The notes under the pieces: generated by a model
The model's input: the letters and a program-made list of their open reading frames with translations, nothing else
Told to the model about the DNA's origin: nothing
Databases searched by the model: none
Translations under genes and position numbers: made by a program
In this document: piece after piece, positions 1-11,633 of the stretch
How positions within the stretch are numbered: the first letter of the stretch is position 1
Layout of the letters: the number at the start of each line of letters is the position of its first letter
From: Pelecanus crispus
Taxonomy: Eukaryota; Chordata; Aves; Pelecaniformes; Pelecanidae
DNA length: 64,000 nt
Assembly: GCF_030463565.1 (NCBI RefSeq)
Contig: NC_134659.1
Coordinates: 6,642,511 to 6,706,510, forward strand
Reading direction: 5' to 3'

Positions 1-2017
1 CTCCATCCCAGTGGATATTTGCTCGGAAAATCTTTACTTATGGGTATTTCTGTTACAACCGAGTAGAGGATGGAGATATGGGCACATGGTCCGAATTTGT
101 GTAAGGTCACGCAGCTCTGCCCTGAGGTGCCTGGGGTTTGCCCGCGCTGGCTCTGCACGGGAGGGAGGAGAAAGGACTCGGCCGCTCTCCGGCCAAGTGG
201 AGGACAGCGGTGGCTGTGAGAACAGGTTGATGGAGCTGAAGGCACGTATCGGTGGAGCTATATTTAAGCTACGTTCACGGGCGACATGAGTCGCTGTGGG
301 TTTCATCCAGCTCTCCCTTCCCCCACAGAAACGCAGGATGCTCAGGCTGCTCGGGAGTGATGTAAATCCTGGTAAACAAGTTCTGGCTTATTTCTGAAAT
401 GAAACCACTTCCAAGCTTACATTTCCTGAGCTCAGCCCCGACACAAAAAGGGGCAGCATCCGCCGGCCCCTCGAGGCCAGCGTGACCAGGGAGAGAAGGA
501 GCCATCCCCAGAGCTACTGCTTGGCCCCTGCTTGTGAAATTCAGCCTGCCGAGGGCTGACACCCAGAAGAGAGCAGGGCAGAGGGCTCAGAGCAAGGCAA
601 ACCTGTCCCGAGCCCCGTGGCTTGGTGTGGGCTGGGCAGCCACCCCGTGCCGTGCCCGGGGCGGTGTGCCGGCACGCTATGGCGCTGGTGGCGGGAGGAC
701 TCCAGCTGCGGCCGCTCATCCTGACTCCTCGTCTTGCTGCTACAGGAGCACGCAGAGCGGCCTGGAGCGAGGCAGCTTGAAATGCCTCCAGGAAATACGC
801 GGGGCCATGCTGTTCGGAGGGGGAGAAGAGTCGCTCCCGCCTGCTGGCTCCTATGTACGTGGCTGGGAGCGCGGAGCTGCGGGGCTGCCGGTGCCAGCTC
901 TGCTCCGGCAGCCGCGGCGTGGGCAATGCACGACAGGGGCCAGCGTCCCTCCTCGCCCTGCCAGGGGTGTTCATGGGGTCGCCCGACGAAACCTCGCCGC
1001 GTCCCCACCCTGCAGCGAGGAGGGGACGTCTCGCCCGGCAGACAAAGAGGGCACAGTTTGCTCCAAGGCAGAGGCTGCCCTGCCACCGAGGCACCCTGGC
1101 AGGCTGCTCACGCTGGAAAAAAAGAGGGATTGAGACAGTAGCAGGCAGGCATAGCTCCCTCGCTTTCTCCTTCCCCCTCCGTGTGCTCATGCAGCCGAGG
1201 GGCAGAGGAGACGTGGTCCTCCGGGCTGCTGTGTGCAGCGGGGGAGCCTGGCAGTCGCAGAGGAGTTTCTTCTCCTCCTCCTCCCTCCTGCTCCAGGGCA
1301 CTCTGCCTGCTGAAATACCAGAGCTGCGCAGGGGCTTCTCCAGCCTCGCGGAGCTGCTTGGCAGCCCCTTCCCAGAGGGCCCCTCTCCGCGGGGCAGGAC
1401 TGAGCCCTGGGGTGCCTCCACCTTCTCCGTGCCCCCCTTCGACGCAGCGGTGACCCCAGAGCCTGTCAGCAGACACCGCTGCCCGCCGCTCCATTTGAAG
1501 GTTGCTTCTCCCCTCCCCAGTGGGCTTCAGCCCTGGTTTTGGGGTGGGATCTGAGCCGAGTGTGCCGGCCATGAGGTCCGTGCCATCTCCGGGTGCCCAT
1601 GCTCCCGCTCCAGAGGCTGCTGGGTTAATGGGGTCAGCTCCTCACCCCGAGAGGGAGCAGGTTTTGGAGCTTCACGGTCAGCGGCCATCCATGGACTCGG
1701 CCCCTCGCTGCTGTGCCAGGCGGGAAACCAGCTCCCCCTTCCCCTGCCCCCCGGCAGACGGGACGGGCAGGGCTGCGCTGGGCAGCGAGCAGGCACTGCC
1801 CGCACCTGGGTGTCGACGGCTGTAGGTGTCCAGCTCCCGGCCAAGTGGGCAAGGAGCTGTCAGAGGGGCAAGAGACGTGGCTAGCAGGAGAGGGCTTCCC
1901 CGCCGCAGCGGCTCGGGAGCGCTGGCTTTCAAGCTGTGCCACCCGTGTCGCTGGCATGTGCTTCGCGTGGCAGCCGCCCGCCCGCCCGCCGAGGCAAGGG
2001 TAGGGAAATCAGACTTC
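1..2017. other. Intergenic, no gene recognised
   Basis: GC-rich sequence, stop-poor on both strands between about 430 and 1960, so long open frames overlap each other in opposite directions. None resembles a known protein or carries a convincing start with splice sites. Confidence 0.6.
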
Positions 2018-2041
2018 AAAAAAAAAAAAAAAAAAAAAAAA
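2018..2041 (+). repeat. Poly(A) run, 24 bases
   Basis: A pure A tract in GC-rich flanks. No retroposon body with direct repeats was recognised upstream. Confidence 0.95.
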
Positions 2042-5000
2042 TCATAATAAATATAGAGATGGACTTACCAAGCTAAGAGCCTCCTTTCCAAAGCCTCGCT
2101 GCTCCTCTCCGGGATCTCCCGTGTGTCAAGCAGCATGTGAGTGTGTCTCCCAGTTTGCAAAGGCTGGTGCCCGCCCTAGATCCCAGATCAAATATTGTGC
2201 TTGCAGGTCACGGGCTCGGCAGGTTTTTTTGGGGAGTGACCTCCCGGCAGCAGCCAGTTTGCAGGAGAGACTGAAGAGACCCTAATGCTGCCTGGCGTTA
2301 TAAATAACCTGTTTTTTCTTTCCTCCCTCTCTCTCTCTCCTCTCTCTCTCCCGTCTTTTCTCATAGGAGTGTTGGCACTTTTCAGGCTCTCTCTGTTTAA
2401 CGAGTTAGTGGAATCGGGGATGTTGTTTTTAAAAGGGCTGTTGTTAGGTCTCCTGCGTTTCTCATCAGGAAGCGATGAGGAGGCCTCTGGCCAGATTAAA
2501 AAATACCTGATTTTTAAGGCACTGAGGATGTGATTCTTAGGGAGAAGCGAGAAAGTATCTGTAACTTTTGCAGTACCAGGGGAAGAAACATTAGTGCCTG
2601 CTCCGACTGCAGCCTGGGCTTCTTCCCCAGGAAGCCTCAGTTTATGCAGTCCTGCTATTAAATATTTGGGATAAACATTTCCATGAACGATAAGGCTGCA
2701 GCATCCAAACTAAATAAATTGCCGACCAAAGGGCCACTGTGACAGCAGGAGTTTGTCTTCAGCTTGGCAGGAGAGAGATGCCAAGCTGGCATTTCTGCAG
2801 GCTGTGTCCGTCCACCCAGGATGGGGGTGTCCCCCCGCCCCGAGGCTGACCCAGGGGTGGGTGCAGGGGGACGGGGCAGGGGAGCGTGTGCCGAGGGTGA
2901 CCCGCGGTTCGGCAGAGACACGAGAGCTCGCAGCTCTCCCTGCCGCGAGGCTCGTGGCCTCCCCGTGCCAGCCTTGCCGTGGGGGGGGTCCTGCAAAGCG
3001 GGGGACCAGCCGGCGCTGTCACAGGCCCCCAGTCCCCATCCTGGCTCTCTGTGCACTTCAGCTTTGGAGACAGCTCTTCCAGGGCCCTCAAAGCATGTCC
3101 TCCAGCGAGGAAAGGAAAGGAGGAGCCCTGACCGCCCATCGCCATCCCATGCCCGGCCCCAGCAGCACGCCCAGGTCTTCCCAGGAGCCTGGAATTACTT
3201 AGTGAAGCTCAGCAGGTGCCAGACTCCTTCCAGGCTTGCTTTTTCCTTGCTTTCCATCGAAATTTCCCAGCCAAAACATCCTATTCCCCTGGGGAGCCTT
3301 GCAAAGATCCTTATCACTCTGAAGTCCTTGTTGTAAGGAGGAGGAATGTGCAGGGTGGTTGGCGGCCGGGGTTGCAAGGGACACGCTGTACAGTAGAGCC
3401 TTTGCCAGAAAGCCGGTCTATTTGGGAAGGAGAAGTGTGCCTGGAAAGCACAGCTCGCTGCACCGCAGCATGGGGCTGGGATTTGCAAGGAAAGAGAGGA
3501 TTCAGAGAAAGCCTTGCCTTTGAGTGGGAAAAGAGGACAGGGCGTTAGTGCTGCCTAAAAAGAGGTAAAACCCTAGTAAAGCGGGGTGGAGGCTTTCATT
3601 TGGCTGGTAGCATCTCTTCCTCCCCATCGAGCATTGCCGTGGCAGCCTGCAGCGGCGCAGGGCAGCTGGAGAAGGGCTCTCGCCGCGGGCAGGGTGGTGG
3701 TTCGAGGCTCTGGGCTGATGCGGAGAATGACCCGGCTTGGAGGGATTTGTTCCCCCTGCCAGGGAGCTCTGTTCCAGGGAAAATGGTGGGGAGGATAGTG
3801 GCAGCCAGTAACATCTGCTGCTCAGCGCTCGGCTGGTGTCAACCAACATCACATCTCTGGCAGCTCGAGGTGTCCCAGTGGCCAACAGCTCGGAGGCTTT
3901 CACAGGGCTTGGATGTTTTTCTGGAAAAGCAGATTGTCCCCAGCTAGGTTAGATAAGGAGAGTGGTCCCTCTGCCTTCTGGAAGTTAAAAAATATTCATG
4001 ACCCAGGAGATGCACCCTTTGGGGTCAGGCACCCGCTGTGGGTGCCAGGGGCTGGTGGTCCCCCAGGGGATGCTGAGGAGCGCTCCCCGCATGAGCTGGC
4101 TCTGAATGGTGCCATTCCCCATGGCCACATCCCCCTTTCGCAGCCTAAACCAGAAAATAACGACACGTTTAAACTCAGTTTCTGTGTTCCCCACAGCCAC
4201 CAGGACTTTCTGTCGAATCTCATCCTGACCAGTTTAGGACTATCTTCAGGGAAGTGAAAATTTACCGTCTAAAGAAGCACATATGTCTTTTTCTCCATCC
4301 AACCTTGAAATCTCATGCTCCAGGTGCCCAGCATCTCTCAAGCCGCTCGCAGGGCTCTCTTGCTCGGTCTGTTTGCCCGGCGTGAGGTGGGCGTTGATGA
4401 GACCTTGGTGCTACTGCTCATTTCAGGCCAGCGCAAAACAGCTCCTCTTGGTTCCCAAGTGACTTCCGTGAACCTTTTTCAACATCTCCTCCTATAAACA
4501 GCTCTTCCCTGTTGCTGGTGGTTCAAAGAAAGCCCTGAACTGGTGACAGGAGTTGGGAACACGCTGTCCTGCTTGCTGGAAGCCAACGGTCCCTATCGCT
4601 GCATCATCTCATCTGGAGCAGTTACTCCAGTGGTCGCAGTCTGCAGCTCATCAGGGCCAGACAGATAGCTGTATTGGTTTGCTTTGGTTTTCTAAACCAA
4701 ACTGATGTGAACAGTGTCTATTTTGGTTGGGTTTGTTCCAGCTGTTTTGATCAAATGCTCTTGAGCTTTGTATTTGAAACCACCGAATCTGGCCCCGAGT
4801 TTGCCTTTAATTTGCAAAACCTGCACTCGGAGCCAGCAGCTCTCTCTTCTCTGTGGATGGACGCAGGGTTGTCAGGATGCTTTTGGCAGGGGGACCGAAT
4901 GCTTCAGAGCATAACAGAGAAACAAAACTCTCTGATGATCCTGCTAAGGCTAAAGCTCGTTCTGTGTGGATGAAAGGGGAACTTTTAAACGTACTGCGGG

Positions 5001-8000
5001 CATCCAAAACCAGCAACTGTCAGAAGCACGGCTACTTCTGAGCTGCTTCCCTTTTTACTCATGGAAATGTTATTTCTGCCTCTTCCACATTTCCAAGAAC
5101 TTTCAGCTCTGCTGGAGCTGTTGGCTGCTCTGTCCTCCCACTCATGCTATTTTCTTTAATTTCCATGGCCCTCCTCGTCCTGGGAGGGGGTGACCAGTCC
5201 CACTGGGCTCAGGGTGCTTGAAGACAGGGCTGCTTGTGTAGCATCTCACCATGCCCTGCCCTGGCTGCCTGGCAGGTCCCCCAGGTCCCTTCCTTGACCT
5301 TGTCTTTGAAGGCAGATCCCTGAAGGGTGAAGGTCCCAGCTGCTCTTTTAAGGGGCCCCAGTGACAAGAGTCCAAGTAGGAGCCAAGGAGACCTCATCCC
5401 TTGGCATCTCCAACCTTGCTCAGGCAGGGTGGGTGGAAACGCGTGAGGCATCCCCTGCAGAGCCTGCGTGGTGGAGGGACCCACGAAGCCACGATCCAGA
5501 GCCCCTGCTTTGCATCAAGCCTCCTGACAAGGCTTGTGCTACAAACGCCGGAGTAGAAAGGCTCTGGAGCCAGTCCTCGGAGGTCCGTGGCTCCCAGGCT
5601 TGCATGGTCTGTCTGGATATTTGCAACCAGACCTCCTCTTCCTCGCTAGTCCTGGCTCTTTCCAGCCTCTACAAAACACAGAGAGACTTCTCGTGCGGGC
5701 ACTGGCAGCGAGTGCCCTTCTCCAGGTATCTCTGCATCGCTCCATCACTCCGTGCCATGCAGGGAATCCTCTCCTTCCTCTAACCGTACCCTGGAGCGAG
5801 AGCACTGGTGTCTGCGTGGCCACTTGGGCTCCCCTGTGCCTGGGGGAGCAGCCCGGTGGCTTTCAGAGCCGTTATCATCTCCGATGGCCCCCCCAGGGCT
5901 CTGCTGCTCCTTTTCAAAGGGCTCTGCTGAAACCAAACTCACCTGGAAGCCCCAACCCGATTTCCGAGAATGGCCACGGTATGAGCAGGCGGTGGAAAGG
6001 CAGGCAGGGAAGTGGAGTAACCGCGGTGCGGGGAGGTCCTCAGGGTGTGCAGGCAGTGGGTGCTGGGGAGCGGTGGGTCCCTTTGGGCTCAGCCTTGCCC
6101 AAGCCGGGTGGAGGGAAGAGGCTCAACATCTGGCAAATGTCTGCACCGGGCAGCTGCAGCCTCCTCTGCACAAAGGTCAGCGTGGAAGGGCAGGGCGAAC
6201 CCTCCCTCGACCTCCCTTCTCACCCCGGCCTCCCTTTTTCCTTTTTCCCTTTTCAGCGATACATTCTTCAGCCCAAACAACATTCTTGAATCAAGATTTG
6301 AGGCAATCTGGAGGGAGTTGGTCACTCAGAGACAGCGCGGCTGCCGAGCGAGCCCCAGGGCTCTGCTGGAAACTCTGACTCGTGCGCGGGCTGTCGGGGC
6401 AATGCCCTCGCCGCGGCTCCCGTGTGTCATTCCTCATGCGTCCGATGCTCGCGGGGCTCCCAGGGTCACCCTGTTTCCATGGGAGGTGCTTCAAAGCTTC
6501 CCTTGTGTGCAGCGAGCTGCAAGGGCTCAGCCCAGGCTTTCCCTGGCTAGAAATGGGATGACAGGCAGCCCTCGGCTGGGAATCCTCACCCACTGTCTGC
6601 TCCCCTCCTCTCCCTCCTGCGGGACACCCAGGGTTGTGAAATCAGTGGCCGGGTGCCGCCCCACTCGATCACTCGCATCCCACACCCTGGCCCCAACTGC
6701 TCTGTGCCACGGGGCTCAAAAAAGAGCCTGCAACTGGTGAGGTGCCACCAAAAATAAGGGGGGTACCAGCTCCTGGCCCCCACGGATGTCCCCTTGCCGC
6801 CGCTCTGTCCCATGCCCTGCACACGCACTGTGCGGAGCAGCCCCGCAGCCCCCGTCCCCCTGTCCTCGCTCGTCCATCCCGTCGTGGCCCGGCAGCGAGC
6901 AGGGCTGGGCTGCGCAGGAGCCACAGGCAGCTCCTATTTGCCTCCGGATCTCTTCGGGGGAGTACGGGGGAGGGAGAGCAAACCCCAAATTGCCCCTTAC
7001 CCTCCCCAGCTGCTGACTTGGCATGGCCGCCAGCGCTGGGAAATGCTAGTTTGGCTGGGGAAAGCTTTGCCCCGTCCCACCGTAATTATAGGCTGCCTTT
7101 GGGGCTCTGGAGCCTCATGTAATAACTCCCTGGTCTCTTGGGGTCTGCGGGTTATTATGGGGTGGACTCAACCCTCGCAGCACCCGGACCCAGAAATGTC
7201 CCTGCAGCCCGTCCCACAGCTCCCAGCCGCACAGACGTGGCTCTGGGTACCCGATGGTCTCAGGGTGTGTGCTCTCATCCCCCTCCCTGCAAACCCAAGA
7301 CGCCGGATTTCTTAAATCTCCGTCTACGGGCTTCAGAGCCTCTCCCCTTGCAGCGTGGCTGGTACCCTGGGCTGTGCTGGGAGAGGATGTCTCAGCACAA
7401 AGAGGGTCAGAGCTTATGACAACCACTGTAAAATGTGTTTGAAAAAGTTAAGTGCTTAATTTGGAACAGATCTGGAAACTATGAAGCGTTTCCTCATCCA
7501 GTTGCTCCCTCGCCTGTCCCTGGACATATGCTTTACACTGCTAACATCTCCATGGCTAATGGAGGCTGGTTATGAGCAGGCAGTGAAATACCTTTGAGAG
7601 CCACTGAGTTTTGCAGAGGAGCCAGGAGAGCAGTTTGCACAAGATTAGCCAAGTGCAAATCCACTCGGGAGGACAGCGAAGAAGCTGCCAGCTGCAAAGA
7701 TCACAGAGTCCCATCAGGTGTCACAGGCTCTGCTGCTGCCGTGATTTATTGCTTGTGCCCAGGCTTGTGATGCAGATGTTTGCCCACAGCTGCGTGGGTA
7801 TCGCTCGGTTCTGCCCACGGGTATCACGTGGTGTCAGGACCAGACCTGGCAGGATGCTGACACCTTCCCAGCCCTGTCTGTGGGGCTGCTGTACCCCGAT
7901 CTGCAGCAGCCTGGCACAGGACCTGCCCCTGCTCCCCAGGGTGACGGGTGTCCAAACCCAGAGCCCCTGCGCTCAGCCATCATAGGGCAGAGCAGCTCCG

Positions 8001-9133
8001 CCGGGATGTGGCAGCAGCTCCCAGCCCCTTCCCAGACCTTAGGAGGGGACAGGGGCACGGGAAGCCCCAGGACATTTGCCAGTGGTGATTGCTCTGTGCT
8101 TTGAGGCTGAGCAAGGTGTCCCGCCGGGACCCGGCTGCCTCTCCCCTTCTCTCCCCACCGTAGCATCAAGGTAGCTCTGAAGGCTGCCAGGCGCTGGCTG
8201 CAGCTGTCCAAGGAGCAGAAGGAAAAAATGCAGTGTTTCCTTGCTCAGAGCCTTCAATTCATGTTTTCAAAGGCCCTTTGAAGGCTTGGCTCCTCTCCGA
8301 AGCCTCCCAGCTCTCCTGAACAAACAGCAGGAGGGAACAGGTTCATTCCAGCCCATTGACTGAGGCTCCTGGATGGGGAAAATCTCACGTCATGTTTCCT
8401 ACAAGCAGGGAGCCTTGGAGCCCTCTTGCAAAGTGCTGAACCCAAGGGCCCCATCTCTGCCTGTCCCCAAACCTGTCCCCCAGCCCTGGGACTCTCCTCT
8501 CGGGCTTTGAGGGCTCGGTGCAGAGCTCCTCCTCCTCGGAGAGCTTGGTACCCAAACCTCTCTGCAAACAGGGTTGCAGATGCGCTGGGAGCCAAATATA
8601 AACCCATGTAGAGATTAATAAATTATAGCCCGCAGTCTGAGCTGCATCAGGCAGCAAACAAGGAGAGGGTCCCGGTGCACAGAGCCTTGCTGCTGGGGTC
8701 CCTCCTGGCTCAGCAGGGACCGTCGGAGAGGAGCAGGGCGAACATCCCCTGTCCCGGGGTGCCTTTAAAAGCACACATCTGTCATTGCTGTCAAACGATG
8801 CTAACACTCTTAAAATGCACAGCCTCCCAAATCTGCTCCCCTGTTAGCGAGCTGCAGCCAGCTCTGGGGTGGGGGCTGCAGTGCTGGTGGGCATGGGGGG
8901 GAGGCAGGGCCTGATCCTGTCCCCCCGTGCCCGCTGCAGCCGGGCGCGTCCCCGCAGCCCCCGTGATGGGAGCCCGAGCCCGGCTGTCCCGTGCTGTGCT
9001 CAGCCCTTCCCCGGGGTCTCGTGGTGCCCCCCAGCTTCGCATATCTCCCCGGCTCTGGGAAGGTCACGGTACCAAACTCCCCTCCCAAATGGCGCGTGGG
9101 CTGTTTTTCTCTCTAAAGCATCTGAAATATGAC
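2042..9133. other. Intergenic, no gene recognised
   Basis: Mixed composition. AT-rich pieces near 2280-2560, 4140-4320 and 4670-5160 alternate with GC-rich ones. A small 8-bp hairpin (TTTGGTTT/AAACCAAA, 4683-4701) is visible. No exon, RNA gene or repeat family recognised. Confidence 0.6.
2298..2353 (+). repeat. CT-rich microsatellite preceded by a TATA-like motif
   Basis: A (CT)n tract at about 2321-2353 follows TTATAAATAA (2298-2307). The TATA-like word is strong, but no exon or donor could be associated with it. Confidence 0.7.
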
Positions 9134-9154
9134 AAAAAAAAAAAAAAAAAAAAA
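9134..9154 (+). repeat. Poly(A) run, 21 bases
   Basis: A pure A tract without recognisable retroposon sequence. Confidence 0.95.
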
Positions 9155-11610
9155 GGAAAAGCGAAACATCAGCTGCCTGGGAAACCCATTAGCGTTCCTG
9201 CCCGCTCCTGCCACCTGGCCTCCCGTGCTAGCAAACAAATCCAAGCGTCCCGCTGCCCGGAGCCTCCTCGCCCTGGCATCGTTTCGGCCGAAGCAGAGCT
9301 AAGCCCTGCCAGGGGCCACTGCAGCGAGCCTCTGCCCTCCTCTGCCCTGGCTCCCGGCGCCGCGCTCGGGCCTTCTTCCGAGCTGCAAACATTCCTCCAG
9401 ATTAAAGGCAGGCATGGTTTTCTTTTTCTTTAAAAGAGAGAGGGGAAAAAAAAAAAGCTTTGGAGATAAACAGGAGCAAGAAGCAGGGCGTGGGCGTTCT
9501 CTGCTTTCGCTGCTGTTCAGCTGAATTGAGTTGTTTGGGGGAAACTTGGGGTCCTGGCAGCGCCTTCGCAATTTAGGGAGATAAAAAGAGCATCTAGAAG
9601 GAGGCGATGTTGGAGGGACAGGACCGTCCCCTCGAGTTCAGGGTGGCAATGCCCCTATCTGCCATGCTGCGGGCTCTGGGGTGCATCCCTTGTGCCCCGT
9701 CCGCCTTTCCCCCTGGGAAGGGTGGGCGCTGGGATGTGAATGATCCCCCGGACGCGACGCTGCAGCCCCCCGGAGCGGGCACAGGCAGGGGCTGCCGGGG
9801 GTCTGCGGGCGGACGCAGCAGAGCTGGGGGTGGGCTGGGTGCTGCAGACCTCACGCGGGTGCTGTCATCCCGTGAGCAATAATTAGCGATGATCAAAGCG
9901 GCTTCTTCCCGACAGCCCTGAATACGGATGCCTGGAAATCTCGTTGAGCGTTCCGGCTGCCGGCAGAGAGAAAACAACACCCGCTCCTGCCTGCGGGCAT
10001 GTGCCTTGCACAGGCAGATGTCTGCTGGGGTTGAGCTGCTCCAAGGACCCCCAGTGGGGTGATTTTTGGGGGGCTGGGGGTGAGTGTCCCCGTGGGCAGA
10101 GCTGTGTGTGGGTCGCTGGTGTGCAGGGCAGGGGGGGGTTCTGCTCCCAGCCTGGCAGCGCCTGGCTCCCCGTCGCTGCATCTTTACCAGTCAAGAAGAG
10201 AGAGTTAAGGCGAATAAGGAGGAGAGTCTGGCAGCTCCTCGGGGACCGGAGCAAGCTGAGAAATGCAACGGTGCATCCGCCGAGCCACCCCAGCCTGCGG
10301 TTCGGCCCCTCCTGCACCAAGCCAGGGCTGTTCCCACAGCCGGGGCACCCGCGGCCCGGACGCAGGCTCTCTCCCGGGTTATCCCAGCGGAGCGCGTCGC
10401 TGCCCGGAGCTGGCGCTAACCCCCTGCACTCCAGTCAGAGGCTGGCAGGCCCCTGCTCCCGTGCCCCTGCCTGCATTTCCCTCCTCGGAGGCGCCCGCAG
10501 CGGGAGGGCTGGATGAGCCGTGCCCCGGCCGTGCTCTGCGTTGCCTGATAAAATTTTTGCTTTGTTTTCGTTCGATTTCCACTGGCCCTCTCCGAGGACA
10601 GTGTGTGCAGGCTGATCGGAGCGGGGACAGCTGCCAGCTGCCTCCACTCCGTCGTCCCCAGCGGAGGCACCCGTGGCTTCTCCTGGCCGTGCTGGGAGAA
10701 GCTCTTCACAGCCCCCAGCTCCTCTCCCCCGCTGCCGCTGGCTGCAGCGGCTCCATGGATGTGCGAGATGCTCTGCTCCGCAGGAACAAGCAGGAATCCA
10801 TGGCAAACCCCTGCCCAGTGCTCCTGGCCTCCTCCCAGCCTCATCCCGATGAGAGGAGCATCCGGAAAAGCCCCGTTCTCCCCCAAACCGGTCCCAGCAA
10901 TTTCCCCACTCGCCCCCAACCCCCTCTGCTTGCTCAGGGCTTGCACCCCAGCTGCATCCCCACTTGCATGGCCCCCCCAGCCCCCGGGGCGTTTTTCTCC
11001 CCCTTTCTCCTCTCCGCCCGTCCCTTTGGAATTGTGCAATGGAGCACATTGTGTCTGCAGAGCCCCGGCACCTCTCCCTGGCTCCTGGGCTCAGTTTTGT
11101 CTCTGCCTTCAAAGAGAGAAGGAAACCGCTGCTGCGCTGAGCCGGCCGGCCCCAGCTGCTGCGGGACCCTGCAGTGGGAGCGGGGAAAAAAGGGATTTTT
11201 GGAGCCCCCAGCGTGGAGGGGAAGGGCGGAACCTGAGCCACGGGTCTGGTTTTGGGGGTGCTCTCTGTGCTCCCACCACGTGCTCCCTTTGCTGTCTGCA
11301 GGCAACCGTCCTCTTGGCCGTCACACGCGAGCACGCAGTGCGAGCACCGCACCGCGGCAGGGACGCAGGGCAGCCCCGGGGGTGCGAAAACACCAGAGGG
11401 GTTCCCTGTATTTCCCCGGGAAGGGCCGGGCTGGTTGCGGCTCAGCCCCAAGCGCGGCATTTGCTGCCCACCTCGAGAAAGGCGAGGAGAGGAAAGGGGG
11501 TGTCTGAAGCGGGGCCAAGCTAAATACGGGGCTGAGAGGTAGGTGGGCTATTAGCGCCCAAGAGTAACCTCAGGGAAAACAGCTCCTGCTATAAGGATTT
11601 CCTTCCTTTA

Positions 11611-11633
11611 TTTTTTTTTTTTTTTTTTTTTTT
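11611..11633 (+). repeat. Poly(T) run, 23 bases
   Basis: A pure T tract preceded by a pyrimidine-rich stretch. It could be the tail of a minus-strand retroposed copy, but no body is recognisable. Confidence 0.95.

Noticed and set aside
432-1554. 329-codon minus-strand and 233-codon plus-strand frames near the left edge
   Set aside because: Mutually overlapping frames in GC-rich DNA with no recognisable domain or splice structure.
2018-2041. Poly(A) run as the tail of a processed pseudogene or SINE
   Set aside because: No gene-like or SINE body lies upstream and no flanking direct repeats were seen. Birds also have very few poly(A)-tailed retroposons.
3697-3720. GGTTCGAGGCTC resembling a tRNA B box
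   Set aside because: No A box or cloverleaf-compatible sequence lies at the required distance upstream.
10263-11507. 414-codon open frame on the + strand
   Set aside because: A 341-codon frame is open on the opposite strand over the same DNA. The translation is proline-, serine- and arginine-rich without domains, as expected of GC-rich stop-poor sequence.
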